DNA of 64,000 nt from Scytalidium lignicola (Eukaryota > Ascomycota > Leotiomycetes): the NCBI GenBank assembly GCA_002812745.2, contig NCSJ02000065.1:62001-126000 (forward strand), given 5' to 3'. The translations under genes were made by a program, and so were the position numbers. Under the pieces are notes generated by a model. That model was not told where the DNA came from. It made no database searches and saw only the letters and a list, made by a program, of their open reading frames with translations. Positions 37,232 to 48,376 of the stretch are shown one piece after another; position 1 is the first letter of the stretch; each line of letters starts with the position of its first letter.

Positions 37232-38652
37232 TTATTCCTTGCCGTCTATCCTCCTAGCCCAATCATCTCCCACTCGTAAACCTTCCACTACAACGATTCC
37301 TCTTCCGCGGCCAACTCTGTCTTCGCGTTCCCACCAATGCTCAACTTTTGGACCAGGCTCAGCTTCTGATTCGCTATCAGCAAGCCCACCATGACCGCCA
37401 TCTGCACCGACAACGAGGACAACATCTTGACGAAGCCAAGATTGTAGATGGGAGATAATCTCTCCATTGTCTCCAGCCAAGGATTCTTGAAGGTAGACAA
37501 TATCTGGGTTGAGATGTCGTAGAATATGAATATGACCTGTGGGGGTGGTGAATGGTAACACCATAGTCTCCTTCTCGACCAATCCCAAAGCCTGAGAATA
37601 AACTGCTCGGAATGCGGGACTTCCGGTAGTAATGGGTGAAGTTCTACATCGTCAGCGAATGAATTTTTTTGGAGCGCAAATAGTTCTTACAATGGCTTTT
37701 CTGACTCTTTTCCTGGCGGCAGTGCTTGTTCATGGCCAATATTAGAGAACGAGGAGCTGAGAGATCCGGGTGCTTGTGAGGCAACTGCATCTAAAGGATG
37801 CTCCTTCAAATCTGGAGAATAAATGAGAACAAAGAGGCGCGTTTTTGAGAAATCAATGTTTCGAGGGAGGTGGGAAAGAATTGACTATAGCCATATGTCA
37901 AATTCGGTCGGGAGAAGCATGATAGGGTTACTTACAGCAGTCTCGTAAAATGAGTCCTCGTCATCCATATCATGAAGGTGAGTGTCTGCAGAAACAACAA
38001 CCGCAACTGTCTTTTTGCGTCCCTGTCCAGCCGTAGCACCAGCTTTTTGTGGTGGTAAGTTAGGAGAGTCTGTGGATCGCATCTCAATAGGTCCAGAAGC
38101 ACGAGAAGGGACTTGCCCCGGATGTCTTGCTTCGACTTCCTCAGACCAGGTCTTGTGATCATTGTACGCAATTTTGTCATCCTCTCTGATTGAAGACAGA
38201 ACGTTCCCTATGAGTGTTCCTGCGCTTGTGACCCCAGCGCTAACTGTTTTCGCGGCATTGTTAAAAAACTGTTGGGGACTGGGAGTTCGTCGCAAGGCTC
38301 CTGCCATCTGGGCTTCAGAAGTCGATGCCACATCCGGTCGCTCGCGCGGTACTGTCCCGTACCCAGACTCTCCGGGTCGCAAATCTGTATATGAAGGAGG
38401 GCCAGTACGAAGGGTGCCGTCCGGATTTCGCCCATAGTCTGGCACCTGTTCTCCTCGTCCTCCTGGCCTATCCCGGTCATCATTATCTTCATCATCATCT
38501 TGACGCTCACTCCAAACCCAAGCTGCGATCCCAATTGTCGCAGCAGTCACGGTGATCACCAAAGGCACCCAAAACGAAAGGGTTCCTCGGCGCGAACCTC
38601 CCGCTGGGGACCTGCGCGATGAGCGCTCGTAACGATCGTATGAGGAGGACAT
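37232..38652 (-). CDS. Pex22-like membrane-anchored protein
   Basis: Probable peroxin-22-like protein; Pex22 anchors the ubiquitin-conjugating enzyme Pex4 at the peroxisome for receptor recycling. Exons 37936-38652, 37691-37884 and 37232-37643 give 440 residues. A short basic N-terminus (MSSSYDRYERSSRRS) is followed by one membrane helix at about residues 26-47 and then a very acidic stretch (Asp/Glu-rich, 50-62). This topology is typical of Pex22-like proteins. The C-terminal half, after a disordered linker, is an alpha/beta domain (VAVVVSADTHL, RLFVLIYSPDL, NPDIVYLQESLAG, VVLVVGADGGHGG). The family assignment rests on architecture and is moderate. It is divergent from eIF2B-gamma with 400 bp between starts. 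Confidence 0.65.
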
Positions 38653-39052
38653 CTAGGAAAGATTTATCATTGTATTCTTGGCCTAACGACCCTGAGAGCA
38701 TGTATGAAATGCACAAAGAGGATGTGGGGGGGTATTGCATTGATAGTAGCTATGAAAAGCCCGAGGCTGGGGCTGGGCAATTGTTGACACCTCGGTTTCC
38801 ATCGCGACGTGCAGGAGGCTGGTAGCACGTGATACAGCCCTGTCCAGTTCCGCCTAGACCCAATTTGGCATTTTTTGTGTCTCGATATGGAAAACCTCTA
38901 AATCAGTAATAAAAGCTGCCTGACTCATCGTTAAACAGATACCACGGAATCTCCAGATATAAGTTTATTGAAACTTGAGTTGCTGCTTAGATTCTGGAAT
39001 TCTTACAAATTAAGTACACAGATTCTGTTGGCTCCTCCAATTTCCCAACACG
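38653..39052. other. Short divergent promoter region, Pex22-like / eIF2B-gamma
   Basis: 400 bp serving both divergent genes. It is GC-rich on the left and AT-rich before the eIF2B-gamma start. It includes a CACGTG at 38825-38830, an E-box-like core. No further structure was recognised. Confidence 0.55.
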
Positions 39053-41134
39053 ATGCCGCACGCATTACCTATGCCAGCACCTGGCTTTCAAGCCATTATT
39101 CTCTGTGGTCCGGGCTCGTCATTTCCAACCTTCACAGCAAGCCCAGATGAGCACCCAAAGGCACTTATTCCAATTGCCAACAGGCCGATGGTTTGGTATC
39201 CTATTGATTTTTGCTACCGCATGGGAGTCACAAGTAGGTAACTGTTCTTTTCTCTTTTCGTTAAACCAGGTACTTCTTTTGCAATAAATACTCTGCTATC
39301 CTTTCAGTGCGATATATCATGAAATTATATTTCACAAATAGCATTTGTGGAGTATCGCTCTTATATTTATTGTTGCATTCATGCCGAGATTTTACATTTT
39401 TCTTTTCCCATCATACAGTTAGATCTGCTTGCCTGCGTAGTTCCCTTTTACTGTTCGGCTTTGTAATTTTTGAGCCCTTGGAATTGCTATGCTACAGTTT
39501 CCTTGTTTCTTTTCAAGTTCTGTTGAGATACTCATGTTTACTAGATATTACACTAATTGCACCACCCTCGTCTGCTCCTGCAATTGAGGCAGCAATGAAA
39601 ACAAACCCCCATCTCACTGGACTACCATTACCAAAACCAGATCTATTAGCTCCGAAAGATCTGGATCAAAACACGGGCACAGCTCAAATACTCCGTTTAC
39701 CGGAAGTTCGAGCTACTATTACCGGAGATTTCATCGTATTACCGTGCGATCTCGTCTGCGAACTGGGTGGTGAGACCTTAATTGAAGCTTGGATGGTAAA
39801 AGAAGCAGGGCTTGGAGGAGCTGCTGGTGGAAGTTCAGATGTATCAGGACCCAGAATGGCATTAGGAGGCGAGAAAAAAGTTATACGAGGAGGTCTTGGC
39901 GTGTGGTATAACACGAAAGGAGGGACTGTCGTGAAAGGAGAAGAGACTGATTTCATTGCGACATCGCCTCTGGAACCTGGCCCTGTTCCACCTCCACGTT
40001 TGTCACTGTTACCACATGTATCAAATTTGGTCTATTCAGTCCCAACAGATACCTTAAACGATATTACCGACGAAAAGAAGAGCCTACCTCTCCGACATAG
40101 TTTAATTCGAAGGCATCCCCGAATAAAGATGCTTAGCTCACATCGCGATGCTCATATCTATGTATTCCCTGCCTGGGTGTTAGACATGATAAATCAGAAT
40201 GAGCATATGGACAGTATCGGCGAAGATGTGATCGGATGGTGGGCAAAGGCTGGCTGGCAAGAAGGACTAGGTGAGAAATTAGGACTTCGGGAGATTTTTG
40301 AAAAACCGGATGGGATTGATACTGAGGAAAATATGCTTGATGACCCTCATGCTGTGGATAACATAGATTTCGGGTCTTTAAGCAGTACTTGGACGTCCGA
40401 TCTCCATATGTCGACTGGATCAAATCCTGTTCAAACTCCACCCTCGCAAACTATAATTCGCGAAGGCTCGAAGTCAAAAATTGTCATGCCACCGATCCTC
40501 TCATATATCCACCCTTCCAAACCTGACTCCTCTATGATACGACGCGTTGACACAGCACCATTATTGTTGTCGGTTTCCCTGCAGCTTGCGAAACTTGAAG
40601 CGATTGATACCGTAGGCCGAGATGCTGCTTCACCCTTTGCTCATCAAAGCAAAGTGGCATACCCAGAAGGAATAGCTAGCAAGACCACTGTAACGAAACC
40701 GGACTGTCTCCTAGCAGAGAATGTAACAGTCGAAGAGAAATCAGCCATAAAGGAATGTGTCATAGGAGCTAATTGCCAGATTAAGCAAGGAGCGAAGTTG
40801 ACCCGCTGCGTCCTTATGGATGGTGTGGTTGTCGGGAGAGGATGTAAACTCACAGGTTGCATATTAGGTAGAAGAAGCGAGATTGGTGACGATTCAACCC
40901 TCCAAGATTGTGAGGTACAAGAGAACTTATTTATAGAGGCTGGAAGTGAGTAGTCTTTTTCGTATTGCTTTACCCAGATTGCTAACTAGGTATCTTCATT
41001 TAGCTGAGGATAAAAATAACAAACTCATGAGCTCCGAGGGCATGGAAGCCACGGAAGAAGAAATCAATGAGTTTGCCAATGATGAAACAGCAATCGATAC
41101 TTCAGGTGACCAAGAGGCTTTTGGATTTGGTTAG
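39053..41134 (+). CDS. GCD1: Translation initiation factor eIF2B subunit gamma
   Basis: Catalytic-core subunit of the eIF2B guanine-nucleotide exchange factor, which recycles eIF2-GDP in the cytosol. Exons 39053-39233, 39545-40945 and 41004-41134 give 570 residues. The N-terminal nucleotidyltransferase-like domain shows ILCGPGSSFPTF, PKALIPIANRPMVWYPIDFC and GDFIVLPCDLV. The C-terminal half contains the hexapeptide left-handed beta-helix (NVTVEEKSAIKECVIGANCQ and following repeats up to RSEIGDDSTLQDCEVQEN), then an acidic tail. The first intron is 311 nt, the longest in the window, and falls between GVT and NITLIAPP; both sides align well with the family, so no exon seems missing. The Gly-rich insert near residues 150-190 is probably a loop. 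Confidence 0.92.
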
Positions 41135-43552
41135 TTCACTTAAAGCATCTGTTCACCAGAACGAATTTTTGACCGAGTACTAGCTTGAACTTAAGAACTG
41201 CAACATAACCGATTCCAATCGGCTTAACCTAACGGCATATTGTCGTATGCAGGCTTGGATCCTGCATATTAGATGTCAGAGATGGCAAATTTTGCATCAA
41301 GAGAGAATAGCGGGCGTCATATTTCGCGAGGAATAGTGAAAATATGATTATGATGATCATACAGCTGATACCCGAGTGTTTTATACGGTACACACAGTCG
41401 CATCTGTCTGCAGGCTCAAAGCTGCTTGCTCTTGAAGCAAATTTACAACATTCTTGTGGTTTTCTCGTCGGCATCAGCCATAGGCGTGCTATTTTACCCC
41501 TATGAGGCAAATTAAGAAAGTCAATCCAACTGTTTGCTTCTTATGGTTTAAGTGAACAAGTATTACTGAAAGCTGGCTCATGGGTCTCTAAATTTGCTTA
41601 ATATGATAAGTACGTTATTTCACTCGAAGAGCTTCACACTCTTGACTCTCTTCAAGCATTTCCATATCCGGATTGACACGTCCCGCGATAAGTGGGATCA
41701 TCTTACAGTAAATCAAACACATTATCAAACGGAAATGGCTAATAGGTAAGAGCCCGCCTTCGAAACATAATCAAGGAGCAATACGAATCTATTATATGAT
41801 GGTTTCTCCAGTACAGATACAATATGATAGAAACTACAGAATATCCTACATGCATGCCCTCAGTAAGCTTAGGATTTGCAGATTGAGGGGGTCCAGATTG
41901 CTATCTTATAATTTACCATACTTTAGCCAGGGGTTCTAATGCGTTTCTTTGTTGAGTAATATACAAGTTAATATCATACAAGCCAAACAAAATATAGCTA
42001 AGGTTTCTCCCAGACAACTCTCCAGGACTTTGTAGCAAGAGGACCCTAACAAATACAACTATCCCGCCACGTCAGCAGCCAGGATCTGTGATGAAGGATC
42101 CTAAAGTCGAACATGACTATTGACGACATTTTTGACCAATTATTATAAGTACGGAAAAGCATGGAACAAAACAATGTACTCTTCAGCGTTATTCCGAAAA
42201 GAGCTATTATTCATAATCCAATCACTTTTCGATATAGCCTTCCATTGGATATTCAAACGCATCGCCTGGTTTTACCTCACAGCCTTGGCCATGTTCATAT
42301 CGCACGGTAGCATATAGTTTTCACCAAGAAAAGCCAATCGACTCTTTATCCCAAGTACAGCTCAGGACAATAGTAAGCATCTAACTATAAAACCGGCGAA
42401 GTCCGTGGGCGTCTTCCTATTGAAGCACCGTTTGAGTTGGAGGGTTACAGTTAATATCGAGCTGCATGGATGAAAATGGCATGCTTCTAGAACAATATTA
42501 GAAGGATGTGTCGCACAATGCCCCGCGATTGGGTCAAGCGCCCAAGTTCTTATGCACGCGATTACTTTGTTCCTATTTAGATCGCGTTCTTCTGCACGGT
42601 TTACTGGATTGAGCTGTACGTGAGTGCACAATTCGCACAATCTATCAGTTCAGCTTTATTTGCTACCCCAATCTCTCCTGTCGTTCTGCTGTATGTGGCT
42701 GGATACGTGTAACCCATGACCCATGGATTTCGGCACCTGAAAGCGATGTCGACAAAAATGTTTGATGGCGGTTGGAGTTCTGCGTAGTGTTATTTTGACC
42801 CGAGTGAACTCCACACAACGCATGTCCAATGGTATGTGGATCAGCTCATTTCATTCTGGATTTGTATGAGAGAAGATATACATTTTATTCATACTGTTAT
42901 CTAGAACTCAGTTGATGACACTAAGATATAGACTATGACCCTCCAACTACTCCACGTGGACTTGAGAGCCCAATGCCGAGTTCTGGGCTGTATGGGTGCA
43001 ATCTATCCCACAAGGGTGAGATCCATGTAAGGGAGTTAATCCTCGTGCAACCTGCACTAACATGCTTCTCGAACTCTTCCATGCATAATGCACAATACTG
43101 TGTGTGGTCAGTGATCCTGTCATATCTTGCTATTACAAACCGCTTTGGCTCAGGCACCACTGCCCTGCATAAGTCTGTTCATCATGGATAGTTAGGATTG
43201 GCTGCAGCCCTGGCTCCTATTGTCAAGAAAGAGAACTATCCTCATTGTATGTTGGATTAAAATGTTGGCTGTTAAGATAGCAAACTAGGAGTGTCATTCT
43301 ATCCAATCCGGTCCTATCATGGGTTGAGGGGTCATGGGCTATTTGAGGTATCTTCTAAGGATGGTGTAGCAATTTAAACACTTCAGATTTGCCCCAGTAA
43401 TCATGGGAATGAGTGTGTTGATCTCCTCAAGTCTATCACTTCAGCGCTTCTTGAAGTGAGATTATTCAAAGCTTCGACGTTTCAAAAGGTCGTCTTCACC
43501 CACCACAACTAACGACTATTCTATTATTTCAAGTCCAACATCCGCGGCTTCA
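41135..43552. other. 2.4-kb intergenic stretch, no gene seen
   Basis: I find no open frame with protein character on either strand, no tRNA and no repeat. It probably includes a long promoter or leader for the C2H2 factor; long upstream regions are common for developmental regulators. An unseen non-coding RNA cannot be excluded. Confidence 0.5.
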
Positions 43553-44539
43553 ATGGAGGAAATGTCTCCTGATATGCAGCCCCTCCAACAACCGACATCA
43601 GGTATGCCACCTGCGCCCATAGATATTGCCTCTTTTGGTCCAGTGTCTTCTATAAGCAATTTTCTTCATGAGTTCCACTCTAATGGGATACTATTCGATG
43701 GAAATGATATCAGAGGTTATCCAAATGCCGACTTCACAGCCAACACTCTTTCGATATCTCATGGACACAATGTTAGACCATCGCCATATAGATCGACTAC
43801 TGTGGCTAAAGGATTCTCATCTCTAGACGTTGAATCTCTTGGATTTACCTTAACTTCTTGGCCTGACACTTTTATTGGTTCTCTTGATACCAATTTCCAT
43901 GACTATTATAATCTACAATCGGCCCTTAAGCATGAAATCGAGACATCTCAAACCGATTGTGCAAGATCCAATTATCAACAGGACTCTATGCAATCTATGT
44001 CCACCAACATAAAATATTCAACATCGGCTACCAATAACTCTGAAATAACGGCTCCACACCGGACGCCAAGGAAGAACATGAGCATTGAACCTCTACAAAA
44101 ACAAGCTCCCCTAGCCTCCACTAAGCCAAAACGCAAATTGGTTTGCAAACCTAGAAAGCGAATCAAAGGGGACCATAATATGCCAAGCAACATTCGAGTT
44201 CAGAAACAATCTCAACGCCAATGTCCAAGGGAGGGTTGTGGACGGAAGTTTCAAAGACAGGAGCATCTTACGCGGCACATGAAGATCCACTTCGACACAG
44301 ACGCATATTCATGCCTATTTTGCCCGAAGATATTCGGTCGCGCAGATAATCTGAAGTCTCATATCAAACTCCATTCTTTTCCGAATAAGAAGTTTTCGAG
44401 GACATCGTATCACCCTGAGGCCGCACGGGTATGGGCAATGATGGGTCAGAAATCGATGACGAGGAAATTGATGGGGAGCCGCGAGAGTCAAGTTGAGGAA
44501 CGGGCTTGGAATAACTTGTGGAGGGAGTTCAGTGGATAA
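43553..44539 (+). CDS. C2H2 zinc-finger transcription factor (two fingers)
   Basis: Single-exon gene for a 328-residue nuclear factor. Two adjacent C2H2 fingers lie in the C-terminal third: Cys224/229-His242/246 (CX4CX12HX3H) and Cys254/257-His270/274 (CX2CX12HX3H). They are preceded by a basic region (KPKRKLVCKPRKRIKG) that may act as a nuclear signal. The N-terminal 190 residues are low-complexity, rich in Ser/Thr/Asn/Pro. The finger pair, with RQEHLTRHMKIH and GRADNLKSHIKLH, resembles the arrangement in conidiation regulators of the BrlA/FlbC kind, but the protein is shorter and orthology cannot be judged. Upstream lie 2.4 kb without genes. Start chosen as the first ATG; a second Met is at residue 4. 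Confidence 0.82.
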   Translation: MEEMSPDMQPLQQPTSGMPPAPIDIASFGPVSSISNFLHEFHSNGILFDGNDIRGYPNADFTANTLSISHGHNVRPSPYRSTTVAKGFSSLDVESLGFTLTSWPDTFIGSLDTNFHDYYNLQSALKHEIETSQTDCARSNYQQDSMQSMSTNIKYSTSATNNSEITAPHRTPRKNMSIEPLQKQAPLASTKPKRKLVCKPRKRIKGDHNMPSNIRVQKQSQRQCPREGCGRKFQRQEHLTRHMKIHFDTDAYSCLFCPKIFGRADNLKSHIKLHSFPNKKFSRTSYHPEAARVWAMMGQKSMTRKLMGSRESQVEERAWNNLWREFSG

Positions 44540-45063
44540 TCGAGCAAATATTTGCTCGGGTTGGCTAATCTTCTTGTAAATAGTTAAAGAAATCGGCAGT
44601 CATTGATATATGAGGAGAAAGATAGACTTTATAGAATTGCTTTGATTACCATATATGAGCGTTTAGAATACGGATTGGCGTGATGATTTGATCCATTTAT
44701 AAACTTTTGGATACCCAACTACTAGGTCTACTATGTTTCAAGACAATATGAATATCATAGTAGTAGCGATTGCTAGTTTTAGCTTATACATTTATCGATA
44801 AGTAAAAGTTTAGTGAGGGATTTGATTGGCAATATATATCCTCACTAAAGAAGTAACAAAGACGCTATCTCATCTGTGTGAATAATTCCATACCATTCCG
44901 AGAACAAGACTGAAGATCCAGGGGTATTTTAGCTCTGGAACGCTAGCTATGAATAATATTTCAAGTTCAGTGTGTCCTAACTGTTTATCCTCCCTAACAT
45001 CCTTTCAAAGTAATAATAAGGTGAAGTAAGGGGATCATTTGATCCTTGTCTATCAACACAATC
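44540..45063. other. Intergenic, no gene seen
   Basis: AT-rich 3' region of the C2H2 gene and upstream region of the broken BTB gene. Nothing else is recognised. Confidence 0.6.
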
Positions 45064-45784
45064 ATGTCAGTCTGGTCTGAAGGGTATATTACTAGTCTCC
45101 CGTTGATCAACCACACAATCCAAACTCCGACCATCTTATTTAGACTGTTTTCTTCAAAGCTATTCACATTCGTTGTCGGGGAGAAAGAAGCTCGCATAAC
45201 AGCCCATGCAAATGCCATAGCTAATCAGTCTGTGACCCTCGATGCTCTCATCAATGGTTCCATGAATGAAGCACAGACCGGAGTTGCTGTCTTGAAAGAT
45301 GTGCAAGAAGATACCTTTGTCAGGTTTTGTCAATATGCATATATCGGCAACTACAAAGCTCCAGATCACGATAATGTACCAGGATTAAAACCGGCAGTGC
45401 TTAATCAGTCAGAGCCAACCCCGGAAATAACTAATCGTCCCATAGCGAAACCGACCTCGAAGAAGAACGAGGCGCCAGCATCATCTCCAGGATCTAAAGC
45501 AACTCGCTTTGATGAGACTTCACAAGACGCTGAAAATCTTCACCTTATTCCCTTCTCGCGCAAATGACATAGTCCAGCTTGAAAGATACGCATATGACAA
45601 TGAAAACACCAAAGACCCTGAAGGAGGAAAGGAAGAAGAGCTGAGAGCACTCGTCATCGGTTATTGTGTTGCCGAGATGAAGACTCTCCGGAACTCTGAC
45701 AAGTTTTTTGAACTGCTTGAGGAAGGAGGTGCTTTCGCTGTCGACTTAGTCCGGAGAACATCGAATGAGTTGACTCAACTATAG
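45064..45784 (+). pseudogene. BTB/POZ-domain gene, apparently frameshifted or internally deleted
   Basis: The first half (from ATG 45064) encodes a BTB/POZ start: SSKLFTFVVGEKEARITAHA, SVTLDALINGSM, EDTFVRFCQYAYIGNY. Its frame then runs through a Lys/Pro/Ser linker to a stop at 45565-45567. The conserved C-terminal part of the same family (LKQLALMRLHKTLKIFTLFP, then RALVIGYCVAEMKTL and GGAFAVDLVRRT) lies in the +1 frame from about 45485 to the stop at 45784. The helix that normally precedes it in this family is missing, and the +1 frame has stops at 45428 and 45443. An intron from the linker to an AG at 45444-45445, 45487 or 45490 could join the halves, but no good donor is evident. I favour a broken gene. 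Relatives are fungal BTB proteins of unknown partner. Confidence 0.55.
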
Positions 45785-46458
45785 GAGGAATGATACATGG
45801 TAAAAGAGATCAACATGAGGATGATAAAGAGGACAATGTTAGCTAACTAAGAATACAGGAAGAAACTATGGATAATGTTCACTCTCTTCCCACATCAGTC
45901 ATATTCGGAACCTCGTGTTAATCCTTCACATGCATGATCATCAGTTTCTGTATCAGAACACACAATTGGAATATATGCTTTGGGTAGCTGAGAGTATTTG
46001 GACATTGAAACCACTAATAACAGAGCAAGCGGGTGTTTCTGCAAAGACACTGATCCTAGAAGAATGAATGCTGCTTTCCCTGTAGTTAATAGACTTGTCA
46101 TAGCTTTTCTAATTTCCCGCAGCCAATAGTAAGTGCAAATCAACCTCTCCATGATGAGAGGAGAAGATTTACCTGGGAAGTGCACAAGTGAAATTTTAAC
46201 GCCAAGATAACAGAGAAATATCGTATACATTGAAGGACAGGACCCCAAAAGGGGGTTATGATAATACATCACCATTTTTCCTGACGCCCAAAAAATAATA
46301 ATCGTTAACGATGCTTAATCAGCACCCAAACAAAAACGATGCCTGTAACAAAGAAAAAGGGAAAAATGCCAATCTTCTTTGGTCTCCTAAATTAAAAACA
46401 ATGCAGAAACAAACCCCCCAGTGCTTTCTATCAATAGGACCCAGACTGGCAAAAGAAA
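45785..46458. other. Intergenic, no gene seen
   Basis: The 3' regions of the BTB relic and Atg27, which are convergent. No supported gene. Confidence 0.6.
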
Positions 46459-47620
46459 CTACACTGCAGCGTAGCCTCCCCTGCTTCCTCCGCCTTGTAA
46501 AGTAGTCACTACTTTTCGTAGCCAATCTTTCAAAAGATAGGGAATGTCTCGAATTGTATCACTGTGAGGAAGAAGATCCCAACCCCTAGCGCCATATCGG
46601 TTGTAATTGAGCCATGAGCCAAATATTAAGTATGCTGCAGTGGATAAGAAAGCGCTGTAAGGGGGGAATGAGTTAGTAAGTTGTTGTAATACAACGAATC
46701 ATGATCGCCAACAAGGGGAAAGGGGGTAACATACACAATGATGAACCACGTAAAGAAACCCCAGTGTGCATCAGATGCATCTTGCTCATCCTTCGCATTC
46801 TCGCAAGCAGACTTCGTACGCCATTTCAGATGCAGAGTATCCACATCACCCTTCCCAACATCGTAGGTAGTGAATTGTAAACTCGGGCTATCCGGATCAT
46901 CATCACCCTTCTCCTCGTCTCCGCCACTCTCATCATCTCTTCGTCTCTTTTCCGTCGAATCGTCACTGTATTTATCCTCGCCCATCCACAGATTCTCCAA
47001 CCCAGTCCGTGCCCTATCGCATATAAATTCAATAGAGGCTCGTTGTGGTCTCTTACTGTCCTTGTCAAACCCGCCATTTAGCACAACCCTCAGACCCTCC
47101 TTTCCCGCATCCGAGCTCGTTGGTGATGTGCTGAGAAGGGTCCATTTCGCATTCATATCGGTTCCACCATTTCCCTTGAGCTCGCCAGCTACTGGAAGCA
47201 CACGTGCTATGGTGTCGACGCCATCATTCTTATTTATTAATCGTTCGATGCCGCAGACTATATATGGTTCGGTCAGCTCCGGTGTCTCAGGATTAAGATG
47301 GCTACCCTAGAAAAACGATAGCCTATCATCGAATATGCCTTACCCCTTGTACCACTAGGACATTGCTCGTTCTTTGGAATATCTGGAGCCCGAACTAAGG
47401 GTCGACAGATGTCAATGGTGTAGGTGGTATTGGTAAACGTGACATCGTGATCCACCGACTGCAGGGCGGATCGAGGCCCGCCCAGAGCGCTGAGATCAAA
47501 AGATTTCTTCTCCACAACGACATGATGGCAGTCTATATTCCCAACCGCGGCAGCAAGAAGAGGGAAGAAGAGGGCGGAGAGGATGGCCTTGTCGGCCCCC
47601 GGGGTTCGATTTAACCGCAT
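46459..47620 (-). CDS. ATG27: Autophagy-related protein 27 (Atg27)
   Basis: Type I membrane protein that cycles between Golgi, endosome and vacuole and supports Atg9 trafficking in autophagy and the Cvt pathway. Exons 47344-47620, 46735-47257 and 46459-46654 give 331 residues. An N-terminal signal peptide covers about residues 1-27. The lumenal mannose-6-phosphate-receptor-like domain contains FDLSALGGP, TYTIDICRPL and CPSGTRVCGIE; the last is formed across intron 1. An acidic Asp/Glu-rich insert lies around residues 190-230. One membrane helix (WFIIVAFLSTAAYLIFGSWL) is completed across intron 2. The cytosolic tail ends GGYAAV, a C-terminal YxxV matching the Tyr-based vacuolar sorting signal of yeast Atg27 (established knowledge). 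Start is the only ATG before the signal peptide. Confidence 0.93.
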
Positions 47621-48376
47621 TGTGTCTGAAAAAGAGGGCGCCCTCCCTAAGAAATTCTACAAGATAAATGGGGAGAAAAAGAAAGCGATTGAAGGTAGAC
47701 GAAGAAGAGGAAATTTAAGCCCGCGCGGGAAGAAGAAAAGGAGTTGAAAAGTGCCTAGATAACGGAGGGTGACTTTGTATCCGTGATCGTTTGCTCTCCG
47801 ATCAGCTTCTAGAAATGACGAGCTCCCGCGCCGCTTACCCTAGCACGGCGGAACTCTTCAAGTTAAATCCATGTCACGTGATGTTGTGATGAGCACGTGA
47901 TCAATATTTTCTATATTCAGGGGTTGTGAAATTCGGGAGCCGGAAATTCTTTTGACGCCACGGCTCTTTGACCTGTACGTAAATAGACATTTTAAAAGGA
48001 CTAGAAGAAGAACTGAGAAATTAGGATTAAGTGCACACACTAACTAATATTATTACCCTAATCTAGAATTATTGAAGAATACGAAAATATTTATTATTGG
48101 ATTCCCAAGTCACAGTTCCCTTTTTTTTTCACTAACCAAACTCCCTTGTATCCAGTTCCAACCATTTTTTGCAAACCATCCTGTTCTAGACCCCATTTTT
48201 TCTTTCCAACGCCAATAATGGAGTAAGATGCAGCAAATATTAGTCATGCAGATGTCGTGTCGTATTCTTCGTAAATGTAAGTCGTTCAATCTTTCAATTT
48301 TCAATCATTTCAACTCTGCTTCTCAGGGTCACGCAAGAACCCCCTTTTCTTCCGTCAAGGTCGAGTCGTTCAATCT
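47621..48376. other. Intergenic, no gene seen
   Basis: Upstream of Atg27 and 3' of the MFS gene. Two CACGTGA hexamer-plus elements (47875-47881 and 47894-47900) lie about 255-280 bp upstream of the Atg27 start. CACGTG is an E-box that bHLH factors bind in fungi; function here is inference. No gene. Confidence 0.5.

Noticed and set aside
46870..47310. 146-codon plus-strand frame over Atg27
   Set aside because: It is a Ser-rich shadow of the acidic Atg27 coding strand and crosses an Atg27 intron.
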